From contig CAIMMO010000104.1 in NCBI GenBank assembly GCA_903842595.1, positions 1 through 56,373 on the forward strand: a stretch of DNA of 56,373 nt, read 5' to 3'. Shown here piece by piece: positions 46,946 to 55,991 of the stretch; positions within the stretch are counted from its first letter, which is position 1, and each line of letters opens with the position of its first letter. The DNA comes from an uncultured Alphaproteobacteria bacterium (GTDB lineage: Bacteria > Pseudomonadota > Alphaproteobacteria > Caulobacterales > Hyphomonadaceae). Under the pieces are notes generated by a model that did not search any database, was not told the origin of the DNA, and was given only the letters and a program-made list of their open reading frames with translations. The position numbers and the translations under genes are program-made.

Positions 46946-47198
46946 AGTCTTTAGTCTCCTTGTTCCCGGCGCGCCCCCCAAGAAGGCGCGTATCCAATCC
47001 CCCGGTATTACCTGCGAATTGCAATACAATTGCAAGACCGGGAAGCGTTCAGAAGCTACGAAGCTTCAATATACTTGAGCAGTTTTTGTGGCAAAGGCGA
47101 GACGTCATTGCAATATTGTAATATCAAATGCACAACGATTTCGATGACTTCGGCGCTTCCGTGCCACACGATTTAGTTAGGTCCCGTTCAGACGGGGG
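46946..47198 (-). promoter_or_regulatory. AT-rich regulatory region upstream of pal with TTGCAAT repeats
   Basis: The 253-nt gap between tolB and pal is the most AT-rich stretch seen here. It holds an inverted repeat TTGCAAT-aca-ATTGCAA (47019-47035) and a direct repeat ATTGCAAT/ATTGTAAT (47107-47122). Such a gap within the tol-pal block suggests that pal has its own regulated promoter. Which factor binds is unknown. Confidence 0.45.
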
Positions 47199-48632
47199 CT
47201 ACTGCATCTTTAGGACGGGTCCCCAGGTCGGATTTGTTGCGTCGCGCGGGGTGGGCAGGCGGCGCTCATTGCGGCCCGTCAGGTCGATGCTGTGGATCTT
47301 CGGTCCCGCGCCACGCGACGCCGTCCGTTCGAACGCGATCACGCGGCCATTGGGCGACCAGGTCGGGCTTTCGTCCTGATAGCCATCGGTAAGAATTCTC
47401 ATCCCACTGCCGTCTTTCTGGATGACCCCAATCACGAACTGACCCCCGCCCTGACGCGAGAAGGCGATCCAGTCTCCGCGCGGCGACCAGACCGGGTCGG
47501 TAAAGCTGTAACCGGCCTCCCCGAACGTGATCCTGCAGGCGTCTCCAGATCCGCCACGCGGGCAGCTCATGCGCGAGCCATCAGCGTTCATGATGTAGAG
47601 CTGCTTCGAGCCGCCACGGTCCGACTGGAAGACGATCTGCGTTCCATCCGGCGAGAAGGAAGGCGATACATCGATCGAGGAGTCCGTGGTTAGCCGCGTC
47701 AGCCGCCGCGAGGCGAGGTCGATCTTGTAAATGTCCGTATTGCCGCGCTCGGCGCGGTTGAAGACGATCGATTTCCCATCTGGCGAGAAGCGTGCCGAGA
47801 AGTCGAGCTGGCCTGCGCCCTCGGCAAGGATCTCCTGCCTGCCCGTCGCGAGGTCGTAGAGATAGGTTCTCAGCAGCGTTGCGCCCGGATAGCGCGGGTC
47901 AGGAATGTAGGCGCCGTAGAGCACAACCTGGTCGGTTGGCGAGAAGCGCGGGTTGATAACCGCGGCATAGTTCGACAACAGGAACTCGGCGTTTGCGCCG
48001 TCCTGGTCCATGATCGCAAGTCGGCCCTTGAAAGGTTCATCGCCCGGCGTTTTTGACACGAACACCACGCGGCTGTCGAAGTAGCCGGGGTCGCCCGTCA
48101 GCTGGGTGAAGATGTCATCGGCGACCTTGTGCGCGAGACGGCGCCAGTTCAGCGGCGTGGGCACTTCATAGCCCATTTCATACTGCAGCTTCTGGCCGTA
48201 GACGTCCCACAGGCGGAACTGCACGGTCATCGCATTGTTGGCCGTGTTCACCACAACATTGCCGACTACCAGCGCCTGCGTCTCGAGACCCGCAACTGTC
48301 CAGTTGGCGAAGATCGGCTGCAGCGTGATGTCGAGGTCCTTCTCGATGAAGGCCGTCTTGTCGAGCACGCGGAAAGGCGCCGACGAGCCAAGATCCGCGC
48401 GCAGCACGTTCGAGATGTCCTGTGCGATCTGCGCGGCGTTCGGCCCTGTGCCGTCAAAGTCCGGCACCGCGATGCGCAGCGGGATGTACTGCTCGCCAAC
48501 CACCTGCGCACGCAGCTGCGCGTGTGCAGGCGCTTGAGCGGCGAAGGAGACAAGCGCGATAGCGCCCAGCACGCCAAGCGCGAGCCTGTTGAAGAATTGC
48601 ACTATCCCCCCGGCAGTCTTGGTCGTCATCAT
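47199..48632 (-). CDS. tolB: Tol-Pal system protein TolB
   Basis: 477 residues with a signal peptide. The N-terminal alpha/beta domain (LRIAVPDFDGTGPNAAQIAQ) precedes a six-bladed PD40 beta-propeller (repeats such as FSPDGKSIVFNRAERGNTDI, SPSFSPDGTQIVFQSDRGG, WSPRGDWIAFSRQGGG). It is periplasmic and shuttles between Pal and TolA. Its start overlaps the tolA stop by 4 nt. Confidence 0.97.
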   Translation of the reverse strand: MMTTKTAGGIVQFFNRLALGVLGAIALVSFAAQAPAHAQLRAQVVGEQYIPLRIAVPDFDGTGPNAAQIAQDISNVLRADLGSSAPFRVLDKTAFIEKDLDITLQPIFANWTVAGLETQALVVGNVVVNTANNAMTVQFRLWDVYGQKLQYEMGYEVPTPLNWRRLAHKVADDIFTQLTGDPGYFDSRVVFVSKTPGDEPFKGRLAIMDQDGANAEFLLSNYAAVINPRFSPTDQVVLYGAYIPDPRYPGATLLRTYLYDLATGRQEILAEGAGQLDFSARFSPDGKSIVFNRAERGNTDIYKIDLASRRLTRLTTDSSIDVSPSFSPDGTQIVFQSDRGGSKQLYIMNADGSRMSCPRGGSGDACRITFGEAGYSFTDPVWSPRGDWIAFSRQGGGQFVIGVIQKDGSGMRILTDGYQDESPTWSPNGRVIAFERTASRGAGPKIHSIDLTGRNERRLPTPRDATNPTWGPVLKMQ

Positions 48633-49462
48633 TGATTGGCTCCGATCTTGGGCAGGAATTCAAGGTCGATTGTCCTGGGTTCCGGCAGGCGGAAATAGGC
48701 TTCCGGGACGATCCATCCAATCTGATTGCACATGTTTAGCGCGCGCTCGGCGTGCACGATGAAAGTGTTGAGCGGCGGATCATTGGCGGGCTTGCGCGTC
48801 GGCGACATGAGCTCGGGCTGCATCGAGAACTTACCATTGCGGCCAAAGGCGATGCGGAAGGTCGCGCGCAGTCGCTTGGCGTCCGCCATGTCGCTGTGGT
48901 CGGCCCAGCAGCGGTTGTCCTTCAACTGCGAGACAAGGATATCGATGATCGTCGCAGTCATCCGCCGGCGATCGCCCACGCTCATCCGCGGCGCCTCGTC
49001 TGCAGCGCTTGCTGGCGCGACACTGCTGTTGGATTTCGACGGCTTCGGCGTCTTCTCGATGCCGGCCAGAATATCATCAAGCTCGCTGCTCAGTGATTTT
49101 GTCGGCGCGGGCGCTGCCTTCGGCGGATCCTTCTTGGGTTCCTGCTTTGGCATGTCCTTCGGCTCGTCGAACGAGATCGCATCTTCCTCGACAGGCGGAG
49201 GGGCAGGGGTGGCCGCGGCCTTGGATTCTTCCTCCAGAGAGGCCTCTTCGTCGGCTTTCTCCATCGCCGCTGCAATCTCGGTGAGATTGGTCTCGTCCGA
49301 CATCTCGACCAGCTCGATCGGCACATAATGCTGCGTCATCACCGGCAGCGGCTCGGACTGAGGCATCGACAGCAGGGTCGCGACCACCACGCCGCCATGC
49401 AGCAGGAACGAGAAGAACGCAGACGGGAGGGACGCGATCGAAGCGGGGGGCAGTCTTTGCAT
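48629..49462 (-). CDS. tolA: Tol-Pal system protein TolA
   Basis: 277 residues. One N-terminal membrane helix (AFFSFLLHGGVVVATLLSM), a charged Pro/Glu/Lys-rich middle domain (EEASLEEESKAAATPAPPP, EPKDMPKQEPKKDPPKAAP) and a C-terminal domain with two cysteines. The middle domain is far shorter than in E. coli TolA, as is common in alphaproteobacteria. It transmits proton-motive force from TolQR to Pal/TolB. Confidence 0.92.
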   Translation of the reverse strand: MQRLPPASIASLPSAFFSFLLHGGVVVATLLSMPQSEPLPVMTQHYVPIELVEMSDETNLTEIAAAMEKADEEASLEEESKAAATPAPPPVEEDAISFDEPKDMPKQEPKKDPPKAAPAPTKSLSSELDDILAGIEKTPKPSKSNSSVAPASAADEAPRMSVGDRRRMTATIIDILVSQLKDNRCWADHSDMADAKRLRATFRIAFGRNGKFSMQPELMSPTRKPANDPPLNTFIVHAERALNMCNQIGWIVPEAYFRLPEPRTIDLEFLPKIGANQ

Positions 49463-49470
49463 CAGCGGGA

Positions 49471-49929
49471 TCAGCCTCCCTGCATGATGCGCCGCGCCAC
49501 GTTCGGGTCGACGGGCAGGCCAACGTTTCTGAAGCCGGCTGTCTGCAAAAGCGCCAGAACCTTCACGACCACCCCGTTCGCCACCATTTCATCGGCGCGT
49601 ACATAGACGCGCTTCTCGATATTGTTCTCGGCCAGCGCCATCAGCTGTGGCGCAAGCTCCTTCAGTTCAACCGGCGTATCTTCCATCCCAAGATAGACGC
49701 CGCCATCCTTGTCGATGGTGATAACCAGCGGGCGCTGATTCTCGGTCGGCATCTGCTCCGCGGTCACCTTCGGCAGGGACACCGAAACGCCGGTCGCCAG
49801 CATCGGCGCCGTGACCATGAACACGACGAGCAGCACAAGCATCACGTCGACCATGGGCGTCACGTTGATGTCAGCCATCGGCCGCCGGCGTCCGCGTCTG
49901 CCTCCCGAGCCCTTAATCAACATCGGCAT
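49471..49929 (-). CDS. tolR: Tol-Pal system protein TolR (ExbD family)
   Basis: 152 residues. The single membrane helix INVTPMVDVMLVLLVVFMVT contains the functional Asp. A periplasmic domain with YVRADEMVANGVVVKVLALL follows. It is the proton-channel partner of TolQ. Stop of tolQ and start of tolR are 1 nt apart. Confidence 0.97.
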   Translation of the reverse strand: MPMLIKGSGGRRGRRRPMADINVTPMVDVMLVLLVVFMVTAPMLATGVSVSLPKVTAEQMPTENQRPLVITIDKDGGVYLGMEDTPVELKELAPQLMALAENNIEKRVYVRADEMVANGVVVKVLALLQTAGFRNVGLPVDPNVARRIMQGG

Positions 49930-49930
49930 G

Positions 49931-50647
49931 TCAGACGTCCCGCCTTTCGTTGAGGCGCTTGGATAGCCGCGCAGAGACTTCCTGCGCGAAATTCGTCAGC
50001 CGGTCAGAGAAGGCCGAAACATCGGCCGAGAACTTGTTGTAGAAGATCAGCGCCGGAATGGCCGCGAACAGGCCAAGTGCAGTGGCGAACAGCGCCTCGG
50101 CGATGCCCGGCGCCACGACGGTGAGGTTGGTCTCGCCCTGCGCCGCGATGTTGCGGAACGAGTTCATGATCCCGATCACGGTGCCGAACAGGCCGATGAA
50201 GGGCGTGGACGATGCAATGATGGCCAGCGTCGACAGACCCGTCTCCATCCGCTGCGTCTCGCGGTTCACGGCCACGTCCATCATCTGTGTCGCACGCTCG
50301 ACGATCGCGCGGTTGGTATCGTCCCCCGCAGCCCCGCGGCGGCTCTCGCGCCATTCACGCGCTCCGGCGGAGAACACACGCGCCATTGCTTCGGCCGGCT
50401 TGTCGGTGACGCGGTCGGTGAGGTCCTCCATAGGTTGGCCCGCCCAGAAGGCCTGCTCGAACTTCTTGGCGCGCGACTTGGCGCCGGAGATCGAGAAGAA
50501 CCTGTCGATCGCCACGGCCAGCGACCAGACTGACGCCAGCGCGAGAATCGCCATGACCGCCTGCACGATCAGGTCCGCCCGCAGGAAGAGCGCAACGAGA
50601 GAGAAATCCTCGGTTGTAACGAGCGCTTCGGGCAAGGCTTCGGGCAT
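49931..50647 (-). CDS. tolQ: Tol-Pal system protein TolQ (ExbB family)
   Basis: 238 residues with three membrane helices. ASSTPFIGLFGTVIGIMNSF and GIAEALFATALGLFAAIPAL are the MotA/TolQ/ExbB channel motifs. It forms the inner-membrane proton channel with TolR. The ribosome-binding site GAGAGGA precedes the ATG. The 130-nt gap to ybgC may carry a promoter. Confidence 0.97.
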   Translation of the reverse strand: MPEALPEALVTTEDFSLVALFLRADLIVQAVMAILALASVWSLAVAIDRFFSISGAKSRAKKFEQAFWAGQPMEDLTDRVTDKPAEAMARVFSAGAREWRESRRGAAGDDTNRAIVERATQMMDVAVNRETQRMETGLSTLAIIASSTPFIGLFGTVIGIMNSFRNIAAQGETNLTVVAPGIAEALFATALGLFAAIPALIFYNKFSADVSAFSDRLTNFAQEVSARLSKRLNERRDV

Positions 50648-50777
50648 TCAATCCTCTCAGGTTAAGCCGGGGGCTCTAACGGGGTTATGCGAATGCCCCG
50701 TAACACAAGCCATTTGTACCGCTTCTGGTTACGAAATTAGGCGAGATGAAGGTCAATACCGGCGATTCCCCGGGCCC

Positions 50778-51224
50778 TCAGGGGCCATTCAGCGGGGCTG
50801 GGGCGTAAGCCGCCCAGTGATGTAATTCCGCAGCGGAAGGTTTACGCGCCCGTCCGTCCGCATGGATGGCGACCGCGACAATCTCGGCTTCGACAAGCAG
50901 GACGCCGTCCCGCTCGATCCGTTGTCGGAAATTCAGACGGGGTCCTTTCATTCCGGCGAACGATGTATGGATCAGTAGTGAATCGTGGATCCGTGCCGGA
51001 GCCCGATAGTCCATCACGATGCGCGTTACCGCGAAAATCCCGTGGTCCGGCTGGCCCGGGGGCACCCCCATCACCCGCAACATTTCGGATCGGCCACGTT
51101 CGCAGTAGCGCAGGTAGGTCGCGTGGTAGACCACCCCGGTGAAGTCGGTGTCTTCATAGTAAACCCGCACCGGCAGCAAGTGCTCGCGGTCAACGATACG
51201 GCCGATCGAAGGCAGGTCGCTCAT
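50778..51224 (-). CDS. ybgC: Tol-Pal-associated acyl-CoA thioesterase YbgC
   Basis: 148 residues with a hot-dog fold. The active-site region VRVYYEDTDFTGVVYHATYL (catalytic Asp) and the start of the main helix (LRYCERGRSEML) are typical. It hydrolyses short-chain or other acyl-CoAs and is genetically linked to the Tol-Pal complex. It is the first gene of the block. Confidence 0.96.
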   Translation of the reverse strand: MSDLPSIGRIVDREHLLPVRVYYEDTDFTGVVYHATYLRYCERGRSEMLRVMGVPPGQPDHGIFAVTRIVMDYRAPARIHDSLLIHTSFAGMKGPRLNFRQRIERDGVLLVEAEIVAVAIHADGRARKPSAAELHHWAAYAPAPLNGP

Positions 51225-51449
51225 GAGTATTCCGATAGTGCACTCAGGCGGCGGGCTCCACCCGCACCCGGCAAATTTTACCGCTGATGCAGGCGTGCAT
51301 CACCCTTGGGAAAAAATCCTGAAGGCTGCGTGTCCGGGCGGTGCTGACCCGCCGCCAGCCAGAATCAGCTGTTTGAAACCAGGTTGCCGACGCTAGCTCT
51401 GGCGACTGGCCGGGGCGGGCGTCTGAAAGGGCGTGTTGAGGGGAAGCGT
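51225..51449. other. Divergent intergenic region between ybgC and the membrane protein gene
   Basis: 225 nt with no convincing coding frame. It ends in the strong ribosome-binding site GAGGGG at 51439-51444. The promoter of the ybgC-tol block should lie here; I could not identify clear hexamers. Confidence 0.4.
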
Positions 51450-52010
51450 GTGGGCCGGGGGCGCTGGCTGACCGCGCCGCTTTCGCTGCGCGATCTTTCC
51501 GGCTTCGCCCCGTGGGGCTTTGTGCTCCTCGCGACCGGCCTTGGCTTTGGCGACCTGTGGGCGGCTGGCACGGACACGGGCGAACTCCCCACCGTCGCAC
51601 TGGCGATCACGATCGCCACGACGCTCTTCGTGGTCAGCGCCATGGGCGTGGCGCTGCACAACATAATCGAGCCCGGCCGCGCCTGGTGGACGCGGATCGC
51701 CGTCTTCGTGCTCTACCTGGTCTTCGCGATCTGGCGCGTTGGTTTCGGCTTTTTCTGGCAGGAGCTTTCGGGCCAGGTGTTCATGCGCCGCCGGCTCGTC
51801 GCGGTCACCTGCGACATGGCCTCCGCCGTCGGCCACGCAACTGCCGCCGCCGCTGCCTGGACCGCCACGCTGGAAGCGGCGCAGACGGCCTGCATGTGCG
51901 CCAGCCGTCCTGCATCGACACCCGGTGAAGGATTGCTCATCCGCGGCCGGTTTTGCCTTTGCAGACCGCACGGAAAGCCTGCGGCCAGAACTCCGCAGCG
52001 GCTGGATTGA
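51450..52010 (+). CDS. Hypothetical membrane protein, 3' end possibly frameshifted
   Basis: 186 residues from a GTG at 51450 with GAGGGG five bases upstream. It has three clear membrane helices (APWGFVLLATGLGFGDLW, LPTVALAITIATTLFVVSAM, WWTRIAVFVLYLVFAIWRVG). The C-terminus (SRPASTPGEGLLIRGRFC onwards) does not look like protein in this frame. The +1 frame over 51945-52076 reads FAFADRTESLRPELRSGW and then DPIAADRNLLEKLARASSAS, which does. A one-base indel near 51915-51945 would join the two. The family is not recognised. Confidence 0.6.
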   Translation: MGRGRWLTAPLSLRDLSGFAPWGFVLLATGLGFGDLWAAGTDTGELPTVALAITIATTLFVVSAMGVALHNIIEPGRAWWTRIAVFVLYLVFAIWRVGFGFFWQELSGQVFMRRRLVAVTCDMASAVGHATAAAAAWTATLEAAQTACMCASRPASTPGEGLLIRGRFCLCRPHGKPAARTPQRLD

Positions 52011-52085
52011 TCCGATCGCCGCCGACCGCAACCTGCTCGAGAAGCTCGCGCGCGCCTCGTCAGCATCTTTGAGTAACGTGGAACC

Positions 52086-52736
52086 TCACCCTTTCGGGAA
52101 CATCTCGAAGTAAGGCGCAGCCTCTTCCAGCACGCGCGCGAACGACGGCCGCGCGATCAGCCGGTCAAGATAGCGCGCTGCGCCCGGATGGCTCTCCGCG
52201 AACGGCGCCACCTGGTTGGCATAGTAGAGCGCCGGCGCCGCAGCGCAGTCCGCCATGGTGAAGGTAAGGCCGGTCGCCCAGCCGCCGGCACCCATGTCGC
52301 GATCCACCAGCGCGAGCGCGATCTCCAGTTCCTGCCTCGCCCGATCAACGCCGGACGGATCCTTCCGGCCCTCCGGCCGTATCCGGTCCGCCACGATTTT
52401 CTGCATCTTCTCGTGCACGTAGAGATCATAGAACCGGTCCGACAGCCGCACGCGCAGCGCAAGGTCCTTGTCCGCAGGCAACAGCTTCGCCGCCGCCGGA
52501 TACTTCATCGAGAGGTACTCGATGATGATGCTCGATTCCGGAAACGCCTTGTTCGCCTCCTCATCAACAAGAACAGGGAATTTGCCCAGCGGCGTCATCC
52601 GAACGAAGCGCTCGCGCGCGCCTGGATCCTGCAGGTCGACGACCTCCTGCTCGAACGGAACGCCGGTCTCGTAGAGCGCGATGAGCGTCTTCCAGCAGTA
52701 GGATGCGAGCGGGTGCATGTAGAGGCGAAGTGGCAT
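52086..52736 (-). CDS. Glutathione S-transferase family protein
   Basis: 216 residues. The N-terminal thioredoxin-fold domain opens LRLYMHPLASYCWKTLIALY (Ser/Cys active-site region). The glutathione-binding text KFPVLVDEEANKAFPESSII and the all-helical C-domain (GGWATGLTFTMADCAAAPAL, the N-capping box region) follow. It is likely a cytoplasmic transferase or reductase of unknown substrate. Stop and start lie in short intergenic gaps, so it is monocistronic. Confidence 0.93.
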   Translation of the reverse strand: MPLRLYMHPLASYCWKTLIALYETGVPFEQEVVDLQDPGARERFVRMTPLGKFPVLVDEEANKAFPESSIIIEYLSMKYPAAAKLLPADKDLALRVRLSDRFYDLYVHEKMQKIVADRIRPEGRKDPSGVDRARQELEIALALVDRDMGAGGWATGLTFTMADCAAAPALYYANQVAPFAESHPGAARYLDRLIARPSFARVLEEAAPYFEMFPKG

Positions 52737-52924
52737 GCCCTGATTCTCCTGCCGGTTCAGAGACCTGGCGCGTGCGGTCCAACCCGCGGTGAAATCTGGC
52801 GAATGTCTTCGCCTTCCGGTCCTTTCACTTTCTTATGGGGCGATTGCAGCAGATCAGGAAGAGGGTGCTGGCGAGCAGAGCCTGTCTCATGCCATCCTGG
52901 GCGCTTCGAGAACGGGGATGTTGG

Positions 52925-53386
52925 ATGTTTCGATCAATGCTTGTGGCGGCCGCCGTGGTGGTGGTCGGTGCGCCTGCCCATGCGCAGACGAGCGACGAAC
53001 TCACGAGCGCTGCCTGGTCGTGCCGGATGACGTCACTGCTCGATGAGCCCGGGATGGATGCAAATCTCGCCTTCAATGCCGACGGTTCGCTGGAGGGATG
53101 GTTTTACGTCGAAGTGCCCGATGGCGGCGATGTCATCAGTCTCGAATTTTCAATCCTGGGCAGCTGGACGCTCGATGGAGCGGTCATCAGCAGCGCCGTC
53201 ACGGAGTCTGAGGTCCTCGCGGGCTCGCACAATGGCGAGCCGTTCACGCCCGAAGAGCTGGCCGAGATGGCCGACGGCATGGGTGATGCGCTTTCGTCCC
53301 TCTCCGGCGAGAGCACGATCGCCTACATCAGCCCGCGCGCCCTGGTGCTTGATGAAGTGGAGGCTTCGATCAGCTGCTGGCGCTAG
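52925..53386 (+). CDS. Small exported hypothetical protein
   Basis: 153 residues from the ATG at 52925, which begins a clean signal peptide (MFRSMLVAAAVVVVGAPAHA-Q). The mature part has a cysteine in AAWSCRMTSLL and a second at the end (SISCWR) that may form a disulfide, and beta-rich text (FNADGSLEGWFYVEV, LEFSILGSWTLDGAVI). Lipocalin-like or META-like folds come to mind, but I do not assign a family. It is convergent with a pseudogene. Confidence 0.7.
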   Translation: MFRSMLVAAAVVVVGAPAHAQTSDELTSAAWSCRMTSLLDEPGMDANLAFNADGSLEGWFYVEVPDGGDVISLEFSILGSWTLDGAVISSAVTESEVLAGSHNGEPFTPEELAEMADGMGDALSSLSGESTIAYISPRALVLDEVEASISCWR

Positions 53387-53898
53387 CTACTCCGCAGCAG
53401 GAGCGGGCAGGGATGATGCGACGGCGTGGTGCATCATCGTGACGCGCATCACATCGGGCAGCGACCAGTTCCAGTCCTGCTCAGCGATCGGCGCCGCTGA
53501 GGCGACGGCCTTCACGCATCCCTCGAAAGGGTGTACATTCGGTGCCTCAAGAATGCCGAAGCGGCAAGCCTCGTCCGCCGACCATTGGCCCGACTACACA
53601 AGCCTCTCATCAGTGACGCCAGCGCCAGGACCCGCACGCTTCCCATCGGCAAACTCACCACGATAGGCCGCCGCAACAGATTGCGCGCGCGTGAACGTCA
53701 TCACGCCATGGTCGTGCGGCCGCCCGGTCCGGGTCTGGCCCGAATACGGCGCGCCAGTTCACGCTATCACGTCGGGCAAAGCCGCTGCCGTCTCCGCCGC
53801 GCGCGGAAGCAACCTCCGCCGTCCGCCGAGGTGGTCACCGCGACCACGTCTGGCCCCTCGGGGTCGAAGTAAAGACAGAGCCACTTCTGCCCGGACAT
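53387..53898 (-). pseudogene. Multiply disrupted gene remnant
   Basis: On the minus strand the pieces of one coding sequence are visible in order. They are MSGQKWLCLYFDPEGPDVVA from the ATG at 53898, a frame switch near 53800-53815, AETAAALPDVIA up to an in-frame TGA at 53759-53761, then HDHGVMTFTRAQSVAAAYRG up to an in-frame TAG at 53594-53596. After that SGQWSADEACRFGILEAPNV continues to IAEQDWNWSLPDVMRVTMMH and the normal stop at 53387. The composition of each piece is protein-like while other frames are not. At least three lesions make it non-functional. I do not recognise the family; it was a protein of about 170 residues. Confidence 0.7.
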
Positions 53899-53910
53899 TG
53901 TATCCCCCTA

Positions 53911-54687
53911 TCAAGGGGAAATTGCCACCCCACGAGCGCCTACGGAGGCGACATGCACGCGGCTCCGCCAGCGATGCCAGACAAGAAAGATGCGAGGTCC
54001 GTCGACGAGGTACCGCTTCCACAGCCGTCCCGGCTCGGCCGCCAGCCGGGACAACCACTCCAGCCTGTGGTCGCGCATCCATTGCGGTGCGCGCGCCGTC
54101 ATGCCCGTCAGTAACTCCAGCGCCGCGCCACAGCACACTGCAACGCCCGTGCAGTCGCCAGCGCGCCGCGCCTCATGCGCGATCAGCTCCTGCTGCGGCG
54201 AGCCCACGGCGAGGAAAACGAACGGCGCCGGGTTCTCGCGGATAAACTGCACACAGGCCGCGCGGGCCGCTGGATCATCGCGCAGTCTGGCCGGCGCGTC
54301 GAGCCAGCGAATATCAAGGGTTTCGAACTGCCGCCGCAGGCGGTCAACCAGTCTCTGCGTGCCCCCGATCACCACTACGGGATCTGTCGCGCTGATGTGC
54401 TGACGGAACAGCTGCTCCACAATGTCGGCGCCAGGCGCCGCGGGCAGGTCGAGATAGGACGCATTGGCGAACGCTTCGAGAATGCGGCTGTCGCAGAGGT
54501 TAAGCCACGCATCGTCGTACAATTGCATCAATGGTGGTTCGCGATCGACACGAACCATGTGATCGACATTGGGCGTCGTGACATAGGCGAACGGGCCGAG
54601 CTTTCGCGCACGCATGGCGATCCTGCGCGCTGCCTCGTCCGCGTTCAGCGCGTCGAACTCCATGTCGAGGAAAAAGGTGCGACGCAT
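53911..54687 (-). CDS. WecG/TagA/CpsF-family glycosyltransferase
   Basis: 258 residues from the ATG at 54687; an alternative start lies at 54663 (MEFDALNADEAARRI). The family signatures are AYVTTPNVDHMVRVDRE, ILEAFANASYLDLPAAPGAD, FVFLAVGSPQQELIAHEARR and the C-terminal RAPQWMRDHRLEWLSRLAAE. Members transfer N-acetylmannosaminuronate or related sugars to lipid-linked intermediates for surface polysaccharides. No other polysaccharide genes flank it here, so the target is unknown. Confidence 0.92.
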   Translation of the reverse strand: MRRTFFLDMEFDALNADEAARRIAMRARKLGPFAYVTTPNVDHMVRVDREPPLMQLYDDAWLNLCDSRILEAFANASYLDLPAAPGADIVEQLFRQHISATDPVVVIGGTQRLVDRLRRQFETLDIRWLDAPARLRDDPAARAACVQFIRENPAPFVFLAVGSPQQELIAHEARRAGDCTGVAVCCGAALELLTGMTARAPQWMRDHRLEWLSRLAAEPGRLWKRYLVDGPRIFLVWHRWRSRVHVASVGARGVAISP

Positions 54688-54756
54688 GCGGAAGGCTCCA
54701 CATGCGTGATAGGGCAGCAGGGTTGAGAAACAGTTTCGCTGACCGAACAAAACTGC

Positions 54757-55857
54757 TCAGAATTCGTTTACATCTTGTTGGTTCGCCGCCTCGCGGCCGA
54801 TGCCATATTTTCGCAAAAGCCCACGCATCTGGTGATAGCTGAGCCCCAGATGCTCGGCCGCCTTCTTCTGGTGGCCATGGAATTTCTCCAGCGCCGCCTC
54901 GATCATCCGTTTCTCGAGCTCGGTGACGATTGCGTTGAAATCCACCGGACCATCCGACTTCGCCGGCACGACGGAGATCGACTCGACCATGACGGCTGCC
55001 TGCTGCGGCGGACGCGGCGGGCCAGGGGGCGGGGTCGACAGGTCTTTCGCCGGACGCCAGGGCGAATTGAATGGATCGAGCAGATCCACCGTCAGGGTCA
55101 CCGGACCCAGCGGCGCGCCATTAGTCTGCGCCGCCATGGTGCGAAACGTCGCCCGCTCCGCCGCATTCCTCAGTTCACGGACATTCCCTGGCCAGGCATA
55201 ACCGCACATCGCTTCCAGCGCCGTGCGCGACCAGCCCGGAAAATCGCCCTCCAGCTCCCGCGCGATTCTCTGCCCGAAATGCTCTGCCAGCAGGATTATG
55301 TCCTCCGGCCGCGCCCGCAGCGGCGCAAGCGTGATGACGTCGAAGGCAAGTCGATCCAGCAGGTCAGGCCGAAAGCGCCCCTCGGCCGCCCGCGCGGGAA
55401 GGTCGACGTTCGTTGCCGCAACGATCCGCACATCAGTGGTGATCGTGTCCTCGCCGCCCAGCCGCTGGAACTGTCCGTACTCCACCACGCGCAGCAACTT
55501 CTCCTGAACCTGCATTGAGGCCGTCGCGATTTCGTCGAGGAACAGCGTGCCCCCGTCAGCCTGTTCGAATCGCCCCTGCCGCCGCTTTGTTGCGCCCGTG
55601 AACGCGCCGGCCTCATGCCCGAACAGTTCGGAATCCAGCAGGTCTTCCGACAGCGCCCCGCAATTCACCTTGACGAACGGCTGGTCCCAGCGCGGGCTCA
55701 GATAGTGAAGGCGCTCGGCGATCAGCTCCTTGCCAGTCCCGCGCTCCCCGATCACCAGGATCGGCCGCTCGACCAACGCCGCCAGCGAGACCCTTTCGAG
55801 GCTCTCGAGCCACGTCGCGGATTGTCCAATCAGCTCGGGAGGTGAGGGTGCAGCCAT
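54757..55857 (-). CDS. pspF: Phage shock protein operon activator PspF (sigma-54 enhancer-binding)
   Basis: 366 residues without an N-terminal receiver domain. The AAA+ module has Walker A GERGTGKE (37-44), the sigma-54 contact GAFTGA (84-89) and Walker [12 protein letters not shown]-terminal Fis-type helix-turn-helix ([20 protein letters not shown]) binds DNA. It is kept inactive by PspA and turns on psp genes upon inner-membrane stress. It is divergent from a sigma-54 promoter and pspA, which supports the assignment over other activators. Confidence 0.95.
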   Translation of the reverse strand: MAAPSPPELIGQSATWLESLERVSLAALVERPILVIGERGTGKELIAERLHYLSPRWDQPFVKVNCGALSEDLLDSELFGHEAGAFTGATKRRQGRFEQADGGTLFLDEIATASMQVQEKLLRVVEYGQFQRLGGEDTITTDVRIVAATNVDLPARAAEGRFRPDLLDRLAFDVITLAPLRARPEDIILLAEHFGQRIARELEGDFPGWSRTALEAMCGYAWPGNVRELRNAAERATFRTMAAQTNGAPLGPVTLTVDLLDPFNSPWRPAKDLSTPPPGPPRPPQQAAVMVESISVVPAKSDGPVDFNAIVTELEKRMIEAALEKFHGHQKKAAEHLGLSYHQMRGLLRKYGIGREAANQQDVNEF

Positions 55858-55884
55858 GTGGCGAGAAATACCACAACTTAGCGG

Positions 55885-55911
55885 AAATCGCCAATAGTTG
55901 AGTGGCGATTT
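55885..55911. promoter_or_regulatory. Inverted repeat, candidate PspF enhancer site
   Basis: AAATCGCCA (55885-55893) and TGGCGATTT (55903-55911) form a perfect 9-bp inverted repeat with a 9-base spacer. It lies about 80 bp upstream of the sigma-54 promoter and 28-54 bp upstream of the pspF ATG. That place is right for an enhancer site that also autoregulates pspF. Not confirmed by comparison. Confidence 0.5.
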
Positions 55912-55927
55912 TTACCAGAACAATCGC

Positions 55928-55936
55928 TTATCCACA
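55928..55936 (+). promoter_or_regulatory. DnaA-box-like nonamer TTATCCACA
   Basis: A perfect match to the strong DnaA box occurs once in the pspF-pspA intergenic region. A single box is expected by chance occasionally, so any role (replication-linked or titration) is speculative. Confidence 0.3.
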
Positions 55937-55991
55937 GTGGGAGGCTTCAAAAACTTCAATAATACAAGGGGAGGCATGGTTATCGAAAAAC

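Noticed and set aside
53759..53761. In-frame TGA in the 53.4-53.9 kb remnant as a second selenocysteine codon
   Set aside because: The same reading frame is broken by a TAG and a frameshift, and no redox motif or SECIS-like hairpin accompanies the TGA.
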